DNA from: Perkinsus chesapeaki
Taxonomy: Eukaryota > Perkinsozoa > Perkinsida > Perkinsidae
Length of the DNA stretch: 64,000 bases
Direction of reading: 5' to 3'
Assembly (NCBI GenBank): GCA_013115145.1
Contig: JAAPAO010000035.1
Coordinates: forward strand, 1-64,000
Made by a program: the position numbers and the translations under genes. The notes beneath the pieces are model-generated. The model searched no databases. It saw nothing but the letters and a program-made list of their open reading frames with translations, and was not told where the DNA came from. Position 1 is the stretch's first letter. Each line of letters begins with the position of its first letter. Below are positions 55,101 to 64,000 of the stretch, one piece after another.

Positions 55101-56574
55101 GAGGGATTGGTAAGCCTACTAGGGGGACTCACGTGGAACCTCACCAGTTCGGAACCGTCACTTGTCATCATTTTAAGGAGCAAGCTACGGACCAGCGGAA
55201 ACTGGTCAATGTCCGTGGTGAACACCTAAACCAGGCAGAACCGTTCGTGCTCAACAAACGGCACCACTCGGAATGCCCATTCACACGTGACATAAATTAC
55301 CGGGTATTCCTGCAACTCAGCCTCTTTAGAGTCAATGCAACACGATACACAAACGTGTGTGAAGTCCGCAAAGCGAAAATTTTCAAATTTTTTCTATGTA
55401 GAATTTCCAAATTACAGAGATATTAAAGCGACTTCATGCACCTCGCATTCCAGACTGACCTGTGGCAGGCACACAGCAGCTACAGACTTCCTCACATAAA
55501 CCGAGGAATCCACCGCAGCTTGATTGACTGCAGCCATAACCACCTGAGACAGCAGGTGGTCTGGCACAGTTCCACCCCCTGTTCCGTTTCAACTGCTCAC
55601 TTGTATCATCTCCAATACTCTTATCGCCGCCATACTCCTCAGACTTGCCGCTCGAACTAGAGCGCTTCTGGCATCTACCGAGTCCTTCTGGAAGGTGTTC
55701 ACACTCAACAAGGCCAGCTCCCGTCTAGCCTCAGCATGTGAGACGATCCAGGCGTACCTACAAGATGCCATTCCAACATGGCCCCTCCCTGGCCAGTCTC
55801 CTACACAAGCCTCTTCAATTCTAAATTGCTTATCGACATATTCTTAACGACCTCGCTGAACAAGTCGATGCAGATATTGGGGTTACCTGATATACAACAG
55901 AAGTGATGCCCCTGAGTATTATATATTTGCTACTACTACTATAAACTACCTATAGTACCAATAGTGTCAGCTATAGATGACAGATTAACAAGTGTCTGCA
56001 CTCATTGCTCATCTCACTGAGCAAAAATTTGCTATCCGGCCACGCAAAAAAGTTTGGCATCTCCTTCACATAGGGAAGGGATGCCTTGGCAGTATTGCCA
56101 CTATACAAGGATTTCTTCATGCTTCACCTTCTGGACCGTCATTATCTGCGCTACTTGGCAAGCGAGAACTTTGCCGAATTTCGCGAAACTTCTCCATGGA
56201 GTTGTCCGCCAAAACCCCGGCCAAAACAAGACGAATCAGAAAGACCAACAACCACCAAAGGAGAAGAGCAGCACCATAAAGGAGGCCCAATTGCTGACCT
56301 GAGGAGGCCTCCGCTGCCAGTAGCCGCCTCATAGCATCCAACTTAGCCTCTGTGGAGGGGCTATTGAGACCTCTCCTTATCTCTCCTTGACTTAGATTTA
56401 TCGATCCATTGAAGTACTTTGATTCCGAGAAGCTCGCCCCAGAAGATACGTGCTGCAACTGAAAGGACACACCCGCACCTTTCCCTGTTCCCAGCCAGCC
56501 TGCCGTACGTTGCTAATAACACTCTTAACGCCGTTAACGACGCTTGCAGCTCCCGCGGCTCCCCCGCTATACAT
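52168..56574 (-). CDS. AP3B: AP-3 complex subunit beta
   Basis: A long gene of about 20 exons. It starts at ATG 56574 (MYSGGAAGAASVVNGVK), then SESKYFNGSINLSQGEIRRG and STEAKLDAMRRLLAAEASSG. After a long intron (about 370 nt, 56280-55907) comes CIDLFSEVVKNMSISNLELK, then WIVSHAEARRELALLSVNTF and SMAAIRVLE. SVYVRKSVAAVCLPQ, RTDRIKESLSMIHSAYP, KLAVIRELVDESNVHDVLGE, RALESLTAPAARASVVWLL and DTFRSLVKGWDGEQEMVQLQ follow. All are beta-adaptin (AP-3 type) HEAT landmarks in order. The 3' exons have LGPLFGNV and an acidic Ser-rich hinge ending EDTESSDSDGS. A classical ear domain is not seen. AP-3 sorts cargo to lysosome-related organelles. The exons at 54850-54250 are the least resolved. Confidence 0.85.
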
Positions 56575-56688
56575 GGTAAACTCCTGCGGCGCCCTCCTCC
56601 TGTGGGTAACTTTAACACAACAACAACAACTCCGGGGGAGAAGAGACATGCTTCCTGCTCGGCAGTTGATGCTAATTAGAGCGTGCCA

Positions 56689-58014
56689 TCAGCGAGTCGT
56701 CCACCTCAGCAGCTTAGCAGCAGCCAGTCCGACCAAAGGCGCCCCAATGGCCACACCTATCTGCCTCAGTATGGCCCTAGTGTTTCCCACAGCAGTGGCC
56801 GTCTCAACTTTAACTTCACCGCAGGCCACAGCCTTGATCTGGTCCGCCACAGCGCTGGCTGATTGAAAGCCGGCCTGGATGTCGAGAACAGTGCAATTGG
56901 CCAGCCTGCTATCGATGTTGCCCCGACCGTTGAGATGGGCGTCAGGATGCCAAGCGGCTCTCCATTGCCTAATAGCCGCCCCCACTGCGGTGCAGTTACT
57001 CGACGTGGCCAGCACTCGGGCCCACTTACCGTCCAGAGGTGATGTCATCACAGAGTTGAGAGTTCGAGCGCTGCACGCCAAAGGGAGCTGGGCCTTCACC
57101 CACTCCCCGGCCTCCACAGCCTTCTGGGCCACCGCGTCCAGACCGGCCGATACCGGCGGTAATCTTGTATAGAGCTCTATCATACCCGCACCAAGCGCGG
57201 CAATAGCGTCGAGTATTCGGGGCGCGCAGGAAACCAGGATACGGGTGCCAGCATCACCGGCCTTCTCGCCGAGTTGTGTCACACCTGCCAGCACGGGAGG
57301 GCCGAACTTGTTACAAAGAGTAGTGACGGAGAGGACAACGTCATCAGTTAGGGACTGCAGGTTCAGTAGGGATGGCAGGATGGCAGAGTACCACCAGTAC
57401 TGGGCAGAGAAGCCCACCGCCGAGCCGGCTCTCAGGACGGTCTTGCTCACTTCGCCGATCACTACCACCGCCGCATCCTTGCCAGGCGCTGCGACTCGTT
57501 GCATACCCGAGACCGCCCCGGTCCCCATCGCCACTGTGACGTCTCGACACACCGGGTAGACCTCTTTGACCAGCAGCTCTCCAGCGAAGCCGACTCCGCT
57601 CATCACAGACTGGACCACCGGGCTTGCACTGGTCCAGAGATCCCCGGCTCGAGAGCCAACCTCGGTCATCACCGGACGCAGCCTCTCGCCGGCCCCCTTT
57701 ACCGCCGCTCCCACAACGACGGCGGTCTCCTTTGCCTTCACCGAGGCGCTAGAAATAATGCTGATCGCTTTGGTGGCGCACCCGCTCAGTGTGCCGTTGG
57801 CTGCAAATAGATTGGCCAAAACGCCTACATTATCAGATGACATGAGACTAGTATCAGTTACATTAAAAGAAGTGGTATCTACAATAGGAGGATGATGAGA
57901 GCCACTGCTTTGAGAATCGCTGGTCACTAGGGTTTGTTCTTTAGCTTTGGGGACTGCTCCCAGGGCTGCTGACAGACTTAACATAGCCAAGGCCAGACAG
58001 ATGGAGTTGGTCAT
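56689..58014 (-). CDS. Secreted Ala/Val-rich helical protein with HPD motif
   Basis: This is a single-exon frame of 441 residues with a clean signal peptide (residues 1-20). The body is a series of Ala/Val/Gly-rich amphipathic helices (VKGAGERLRPVMTEVGSRAG; LVKEVYPVCRDVTVAMGTG) without clear membrane spans. Near residue 357 it has AIRQWRAAWHPDAHLNGRG followed by IQAGFQSASAVADQI. The W-x-x-x-x-HPD plus following helix resembles helices II-III of a DnaJ domain, but the rest of a J domain is not evident. The last 25 residues are hydrophobic (IGVAIGAPLVGLAAAKLL) and may anchor the protein. Function is unknown. The gene is codon-rich in G/C compared with neighbours and lacks introns. Confidence 0.68.
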   Translation of the reverse strand: MTNSICLALAMLSLSAALGAVPKAKEQTLVTSDSQSSGSHHPPIVDTTSFNVTDTSLMSSDNVGVLANLFAANGTLSGCATKAISIISSASVKAKETAVVVGAAVKGAGERLRPVMTEVGSRAGDLWTSASPVVQSVMSGVGFAGELLVKEVYPVCRDVTVAMGTGAVSGMQRVAAPGKDAAVVVIGEVSKTVLRAGSAVGFSAQYWWYSAILPSLLNLQSLTDDVVLSVTTLCNKFGPPVLAGVTQLGEKAGDAGTRILVSCAPRILDAIAALGAGMIELYTRLPPVSAGLDAVAQKAVEAGEWVKAQLPLACSARTLNSVMTSPLDGKWARVLATSSNCTAVGAAIRQWRAAWHPDAHLNGRGNIDSRLANCTVLDIQAGFQSASAVADQIKAVACGEVKVETATAVGNTRAILRQIGVAIGAPLVGLAAAKLLRWTTR

Positions 58015-58400
58015 TAGAGAGATAATACAAGGCCTTTTGGCGGCAAGGATTTCTTACTAAACCCGATTTGTTTGGTTTTTATCAAGATGTAAAGGGATCA
58101 TGGGATAGTGCATGTATACCCTCCATGAAGTGGAAGATACTCCAGAGCGAGACTCTTAATTACGGATTGCCTTAATATGCAGATAGGTAAGCCCACCAAG
58201 CCCACCGGACTTCTACCACGCACACTTGGTGGTGTTATAGATGGTCTCATTTTCCCCAGCAGCCCTACTAGTGTTTATCAACCGTTCCCTAAATATGACC
58301 ACCTTATAACACACTCAACTCGACTGCCCAATTTGCGAGGAAACTCTTTACGTTTTGCAGCCAGGGAATAAAGCTACGTGAACTGTGCAAACACCTCATC
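58015..58400. other. Intergenic interval
   Basis: Promoter side of the secreted helical protein. Nothing else was recognised. Confidence 0.4.
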
Positions 58401-58950
58401 AGCTGCCTGGTAAATCGGCTGGACCTCCTCCCTTATGAAACCAATGCTGGCTGGCGGCGCGATACCTGATGACCACATGCCGCTGGGAAAGCCCCACCAT
58501 CCCCTTACGGCCTCGCTTGCATTGGTAGTTCACTTCCCTATCAAACAGCTCCCTATCAGTGACCACCAGCATGTCATCCGGAGACACCCTCTTAGCCGTC
58601 TCGGCAAACATATTCGTACGGAACCTACCCATGCCGCCGCTCCTCACGCAACTTGCCCATAGAACTTACAGTTGAGCCAGCCGATAAACCGATGGAGAGT
58701 GGTGCCTCAGTAAGCACTCTAGCTCCCATAGAGAAGTCAACGGGATCACCTAATAACAACCCTTCCAGCCCCACAATGAACAACCCAAACTACTACCTTA
58801 ACAGCCTCATCCAGGCTCATCTCGGCCTTCCAAGGATCTTCCTCCAGCCTGGCATCTACCACAGCCATCAGCATGCATCCAGTGTGGCGGCGCCGCTCCA
58901 ATCTACCTGATCCCTCCACTCCTTTCCGACTAGCTTCCCCTTGGTCATGC
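58401..58950 (-). CDS. Unrecognised split gene or gene remnant
   Basis: Minus-strand pieces look like exons: LEEDPWKAEMSLDEAVK (about 58860-58800) followed by a GT donor, DPVDFSMGARVLTEAPLSIG (about 58750-58690), and MFAETAKRVSPDDMLVVTDR with FDREVNYQCKRGRKG (about 58610-58490). The first piece has a proteasome-like SLDEAVK helix, but the others do not continue that family, so I assign nothing. There is no clear start or stop. Confidence 0.35.
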
Positions 58951-60491
58951 ACTAGCCCTCGACATGATGCAGGGCTCCGCTGCATAATAGTATAGGCTGC
59001 TGTTATCAGCCACATTACCACACTGTGGGACCGTACCTATACCAACAACAAATAAGACGGAGTTCTCCACCAAAGCACCACTTTCATCGAGCATATGCTT
59101 CTCTCTTATCGACCTCTATAAATGACTTATGCAATTAAATAAATTATCCCTTTTCCCTATCTACTAGATTCTTGTTAGGGAAGTCAATTAATTCCCTGTT
59201 ATAAATCCAGCGGTTATCCCCTCCCCTGTATTTACACACCTCTATTTCCCATACGACTCACTAAACTATCATATTCAAGCTTGCGCAGAGACCGCCGGAC
59301 CGTAGCTTTCGCGCCAGTAGATTCGGTATACAACCCTTCCTAGAGCACGCTTCAAGCTACCGCTTTCGAAAGATACTCTTGCCGCGATCACTAAGAGCCG
59401 CTTTTGCCTGTCATATACCCTATACCGCCGTAGTGCTCTTCCGCCTTTGAACAGGATACCTCTACTGCAATTTGACAAGTCTAGTTATCGGAGCTAGTAA
59501 TATGCATGAATTCCAACGGCGCTCCAGGCCAACCCCTCTAGGTTGCCACTGCGAAAGGTAGATATCACCAAGGATGGGGTAGCAAAGTCAAACTTCACCC
59601 TCTAATGACATACTTATCCGCCTCATACAAATCTTATATACATCTATCTAAATATATATCCGCCAATTTCTAAACGTTGTGCAGTAACCAAATACTCTCT
59701 ACCGGTTACATCACAGCTGTCCAACATAAAAATTTCCCGGTTGAAATTCCCTTTTTCCCAACTTGAGAAAAATGATTCTGAGAAGCGAACGGTCCAATGG
59801 GTCTATCGGTACTTATGGATAGGGTCCGTGCCACCCAAGGCAGCTACTATATCCTTGCCTCCCTTACTACCAACATAGCACATCGGAGAAGTTTCTTGGC
59901 GAATGCAGCAACAGACGCCCCAGGCAGCATCGGCGACTTCAAGGCCAGCAATAACAGACGAAGGAAGCGGTGACGATATGGTAGAGTGAGTGTAGTGGGA
60001 GTGAGGAGGGCATACAGACGAGAGTAGAACGCAGATAGGCTGTTGTCTATATACCTGAATAAACCCCTGCAAAAAGGAAAGCCCAATGGAAAGCAGCCAC
60101 TCTAGAGGGTTACGCGTTAAGCGCTGCATCGGTTCATTATATAAAGAACGTTCCGAAAATAAATCTATAGAGGGGCTATCAGTAATGCCGTAGTGATAAT
60201 CAATGTATCCCTTAAATAGGCCACCATTCTGATTCGGTATTGCGGAGAAGCTCACTGGCCTTACCAGAAGCCGGTGCGTTACGCTTTGTACCTTATATAC
60301 TTGGCCGGAGTCGCAGCAAGGCACTTCGTAATAAATAGGCTACAATACAAAAGCCCATGTCATATTGCTGGACAACCACTGACGACCAATATTCTGACGC
60401 GGGGCGCAAATTTGACTAGAAGTCTATCCGATAAGTTCATCGATAAGACGGCGAATATATAGATGTAGAATTTCGAGCCTCCCCTTACTAC
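58951..60491. other. Largely gene-free interval
   Basis: AT- and CT-rich sequence. The minus frame 59803-60324 (RLTRNPLEWLLSIGLSFLQG) may include 3' exons of the NOC4-like gene, but I could not join them. Other frames have no family character. Confidence 0.4.
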
Positions 60492-61550
60492 GATGGATCT
60501 CCAATGTTAGCCTGGGTAAGCAAATAGAACAGGCCGCTGAGAGCCAGCACACTGTTCGTAGTGTCCTCTGCTGTATCGCTGCCATCGAACGCCTACACTA
60601 GCCACTACGAGCAATACGGGGACATGAAATAGTACTTTGAGATAGAAGTCGCCAAGGTACTGCGGTGAAGGCAGGTAAGGGAGGACGTTACTGGGCAAAT
60701 GGCGAAGGACCAGACGAAGAAGGTCCGTAGATAGATCCAAACGGAGGAAGGTTAACCTGGTCACCCATACCACTCCTTCCTCAACAAACCCTTATACTAC
60801 CATGCATCCTGGAAGGCCCGTCTCAGGCTGGGCAGCCCCTTGCATGTGGCCTTACCGCTGGTGTCCAGTGGCTCTGTTTGGCAGATTGCTATTGTTGGTG
60901 GAGCGTAGGCCTCCAGTAGAGTGTAAAGCCTCTCGAGGATCTCCTCAGTATCGACTCCAGAGCCCTTTATAGCTGTTATAACGGGGCGAGTGTTGCTGGT
61001 ATCCACACCATCCAGGGCGGAGCTGACCAGTTTGAGATAGGACAACACTTGAAGGTAGACGTCCCAATGGGCATTGGCCAGCTCTCCGACCAAGACTGCA
61101 GCGGCATAGTCGGGATCATAGACATTGATGATAACCGATAGGACCGTCGCTTGGACCAACTCCAACGGAAAGGCGCCAGCGATGTCGCATTCGGACTTAA
61201 TGGCCTCAACCATCAGCCTGGTGCCGAGAGTGATGGCTTGCTCCGAGTGGGACTGTAGTAGCTGCTCTAGCATCGACTGTAGAGCCTTCCAGTACAGGTC
61301 CAAGGCGGTGTCCTTAGCGTGTTTGGTATAGACTAGACCTCCGGCCTTAACCTTATATACACAGCATGCTCTCAAAGCAGCTTTAAGGCGAACAGCCACT
61401 ACGGGCAAAGGGACGTCACCCTCGATGGCTAGCAATCTGACCAGATTCGAATCTTTCCATTTTGACCTCTAAAGAACCTTACCGTCTGGCCGCTTTGAGA
61501 TCACCACTGGCAGCTATCTTATCGATTTGGACCTTCGTCAATTCCTTCAT
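60492..61550 (-). CDS. NOC4: Nucleolar complex protein 4 (NOC4)-like, 3' end unresolved
   Basis: Exons 61483-61550, 60801-61436, 60624-60756 and 60492-60592 join in frame. The start MKELTKVQIDKIAAS is at ATG 61550. The long second exon is helical. The diagnostic part spans exons 2-4: AFQDAWLTFLRLDLSTDLLR, LPSNVLPYLPSPQYLGDFY, then NSVLALSGLFYLLTQANIGD. This follows the NOC4/CBF pattern W-L-x-F-L...vLP-x-l...DF...LaLnGLF-l-i. NOC4 pairs with NOP14 in 40S subunit assembly and export. The following NOC4 region was not found with confidence; the frame closes at 60490, so more exons or a truncation are possible. The 31-nt intron at 60593-60623 is unusually short. Confidence 0.72.
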
Positions 61551-61580
61551 CTTACCAATGCAATCCTATCATGACGGAAA

Positions 61581-61619
61581 TTCGTGGCGCGCGCCACTTC
61601 TCATTTCGTGGCGCGCGCC
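61581..61619. promoter_or_regulatory. Direct repeat TTCGTGGCGCGCGCC in a divergent promoter
   Basis: Two identical 15-bp copies (61581-61595 and 61605-61619) contain the palindrome GGCGCGCC. They lie between the start of the NOC4-like gene (minus) and the H+-pyrophosphatase (plus), 30-70 bp from the former. They could be binding sites of a shared regulator. Confidence 0.45.
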
Positions 61620-61958
61620 CTAGAGCGCGATTTGGCGTCGATTTTGCTGTTCCTGCTGCTCATGTGCGACCTGTTCTTATTTCAGCCATTTTTGGAATGC
61701 ATGATAATCTACTTCGCGGGATAGTGGACATGTCAAAGATACTCTTGATCTCACTCGTAAAGATTCACCAGAGGTTGATTCATGGTACAAGCTTGCTTTA
61801 GGCGATCAGCGTCGCAGAGGCAACTAAAGCGAGGGTGGCAGTGGACCCGGCTACTAGGGGGCCCACTATAGGGGATGTAGATAATATTGTGGCGCGTGAT
61901 TTTAATCCGCCCGTGGTAGGTAATTCCCGGGCTAAATGTAGAGCCCGGTTCCTATCTC
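61620..61958. other. 5' flank of the pyrophosphatase gene
   Basis: Divergent promoter and leader region. A 76-codon frame at 61571-61801 overlaps it without family support. A short inverted repeat (cccgggctaaatgtagagcccgg) lies at 61927-61949, 10 bp before the ATG. Confidence 0.45.
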
Positions 61959-64000
61959 ATGCCACTTTGGGGCGTCTTCCTCCTCATTCTGGCTCCGGCG
62001 ACCATCGGCCTGTCCTGGAGTATCTTTGAGGTATCTTTGTCCGTATTTCGCACTATAAAGATTCCAAATAGGTCATTCGGCTGCATAAGCTGCCTATAGA
62101 CGGCACAGGTGTAGCCAGATTCCCGGACTCTGGGGAATCCACTAACGGGTATGTCTTGCTCCATCTCTTCGATGTTGCCATCCTTCTATCAGGGACTCCC
62201 CTTTGCTCAGCGAGTCGACCGCTGTAGAGAAGTCTCTTAAGATGATGCGGCAGGTCAGCGCTCATATAGCAGAGGGCGCCACTGCCTTCCTGGTGGAGGA
62301 ATACAAGTCGGTTGGGGGGAGGGCAACAGCCTTTGACTCAGTCGCGGAAATGTGTTCTTTGGAAGGGAACCTTAATAGGAAATAAACTATAAAAATCATA
62401 TAGGAATAGCCATAGTGAATTGTAAAGTATAATACTTTATCGGTATAGTTAAAGCCCACCCCACTATATTTATTATTAATAGAGGGCTCGGCAGTGAAAG
62501 GGGAAGCTTTCAATGGGCCGCACCCGTGGCTGTTGCCACACTGTAGAGCTTCGCTCCGCTGTAGTGCCTTATTATTAGGTACCTGCTGGTGTATATAATA
62601 ATATTCGGTATCGTTATTGGCGTGGTAACGAGCTGGTTTGCCGCACTGTCATTCTTGGTTGGAGCCATCACCAGCTGTCTCTCCGGCTTCATAGGGATGA
62701 GGACCGCTGTCTTCTGCAATGTACCGCCAGCTTTCCAAGGCCTACTTCTGACGGTTAATAGGTACGGACGGCCCACGAGTGTTGGAAGGAGCTTCGGTTG
62801 GGCTATGACGTGGCGATCCGTGGAGGCTCGGTGATGGGGTTCAGTCTCGTGAGGTAGTAACTGAGGAAGGATTCCAATGCATCTGTTTCGGCAGCCTCGG
62901 GGTGTTCACGCTGTTCGGTCTGGTGTCATTACTCAATGCTGTCATGAAGCTGGAGAACTCAGCAAAGAGCTATGATGGGCCCAGCATACTTTTCGAGGCC
63001 CTCGCGGGGTAGTGATAGCGTCGGCTGCCAGGGGTGATGTACTAGTGGGTCAGGTACGGTCTAGGGGCCTCCTCGATAGCCCTTTTCGCTCGAGTTGGTG
63101 GGGGCATATACACCAAGGCGGCCGATGTTGGAGCTGATCTAAGCGGTATTAGGGTCATCAGAATTGGGTGTCACCAATTCTTGGGTAGGTAAGAACGAGT
63201 ACGGTATGGACGAGGACGACCCACGCAATCCGGCCTGTATAGCGGACAACGTTGGTAGGCTGCGGGCGTTGGAAGGCAGGGTCGTCCTTTATGGTGCTGT
63301 TAGGCGATAATGTCGGGGATGTGGCCGGTATGGGAGCGGACCTCTTCGGCTCGTTTGCGGAGGCTACATGTGCTGCATTCGTGCTGATAGGAAAGTAACA
63401 ATCTGGTCGGACCTGCCGTGGTCTAGTGCTATTGCCGTTTCAGTTCTACTTTGTCCCATTTGAACATCTACGAGGCCCCTATAATGTACCCCTTACTGAT
63501 CTCCTCATCGGGTAGGCGTCGAAGGTCCTGTGGGCGGCAGGAGTGTGGGTGCGTAGGTATATTCGTGAGCTGGTTCACGGTGCTGTTCCTTCGGTTGGCG
63601 ATGCCTGTGAAGGACATCCCGTGCATTGAGAAATCGCTTAAGTAGGCGGCGGGTGGAGCCATGACTGAGGGCTCACGGTGGTCCCAGGTATCTGCTATTT
63701 GTATCCACTTTACTCATGACGCCGGTCATTATCGGCTTGTCCTACGTGTGTCTGCCGCCAGAGTTCATGGTCGGCATTCGGTCGCCATTGCTGCCGCAGT
63801 CGCTCAAAGAGGAGGATGCTGGGAAAATGGTGGAGTGGTAGTAAAGGCTATTGGGGGGTAGGAGGATCCCTGTGAGCAGGTACGCCTGTATGGCGTCGGT
63901 TCTGATGGGATTGTGGTCTGGCCTACTGGTGGGGATAGTGACAGAGTAGTTGATGATAGCTGTCTTAAGAGTGGTATGCCGTTGGCAGGTACTTCACCAG
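61959..64000 (+). CDS. Membrane H+-translocating pyrophosphatase, 5' part (runs off the window)
   Basis: Fourteen exons join without a frame break: 61959-62030, 62072-62148, 62193-62306, 62579-62720, 62762-62856, 62895-63008, 63054-63145, 63189-63254, 63304-63394, 63444-63511, 63557-63641, 63688-63834, 63880-63945 and 63989 to the end, about 413 residues. Landmarks in order are [97 protein letters not shown] and [26 protein letters not shown] and [17 protein letters not shown] follow. The Asp clusters bind Mg-PPi. The enzyme pumps protons into vacuoles or acidocalcisomes using PPi. K+ dependence is set further downstream, outside the window. Introns are 35-55 nt except one of 272 nt. Confidence 0.94.

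Noticed and set aside
55133-55426. 97-codon plus frame
   Set aside because: Antisense to AP-3 beta exons and introns; no family character.
56117-56282. Hydrophobic segment (LLYGAALLLWWLLVFLIRLVL) as a membrane part of AP-3 beta
   Set aside because: It lies in the long intron; splicing from SSG at about 56280 to N-P-N at about 55907 restores the beta-adaptin sequence.
62760-62860. Frameshift in the pyrophosphatase
   Set aside because: The apparent frame change disappears once the intron 62721-62761 is removed; exon 5 then reads continuously into GGSVMGFSL.

Overview
The window looks like nuclear DNA of a unicellular eukaryote. Most conserved genes are cut by many very short GT-AG introns (about 31-62 nt), on both strands, in dense gene clusters. 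The split genes are recognisably eukaryotic: proteasome beta-3, CHMP5/VPS60, COP9 subunit 6, AP-3 beta, a SPEN/RBM15-like protein, NOC4 and a membrane H+-pyrophosphatase. A protist of the alveolate/Perkinsus type is my best guess from gene style and content; I cannot prove it without a search. Exon structures below were built by hand from frame continuity, splice consensus and family alignment from memory.

Layout. 1-0.85 kb: C-terminal end of a Ty3-like retrotransposon integrase. 1.3 kb: an outlying member of a multigene family. 2.4-7.8 kb (minus): a type II membrane glycosyltransferase-like protein, a 3-hydroxyisobutyrate dehydrogenase-like enzyme and a class I methyltransferase. 8.4-23.1 kb (plus): an accessory array with five intact family members and one truncated copy, separated by AT-rich, repeat-rich, largely gene-free DNA. 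23.9-26 kb (minus): proteasome beta-3 and CHMP5. 26-29 kb: poorly resolved. 29.1-35.6 kb (plus): a probable organelle-targeted protein, an SF1 (UPF1-like) helicase with a C-terminal SWIM zinc finger, and a GH20 beta-hexosaminidase. 36-56.6 kb (minus): an RRM protein, two tandem TPR paralogues, an SLC35-type transporter, a SPEN/RBM15-like protein, a small unknown, CSN6, a GT10 fucosyltransferase and AP-3 beta. 56.7-61.6 kb (minus): a secreted helical protein and NOC4. 62-64 kb (plus): H+-pyrophosphatase, running off the end.

The most novel element is the array family. Each member has a signal peptide, an N-terminal block of the form FF-D-x-x-x-(V/I)-E-D-P-S-x-L, one to three further GLFD-x-(L/I)-x-I-E-S-P modules, a Thr/Pro/Ser-rich stretch, one strongly conserved membrane span, and a short tail split by an intron at the same place and phase. 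Five copies plus the truncated one share upstream elements (TTTCGTGCA, TGCATTTAGG, TCGGCGACC). The array has grown by segmental duplication that also copied pieces of both flanking single-copy genes (the methyltransferase on the left, proteasome beta-3 on the right). Together this suggests a lineage-specific, co-expressed, rapidly evolving surface-protein family; its function is unknown.

Several other genes concern glycans and the endomembrane system (GT10, GH20, SLC35-type carrier, a glycosyltransferase-like protein, AP-3 beta, CHMP5, H+-pyrophosphatase), but they are not arranged as an operon.
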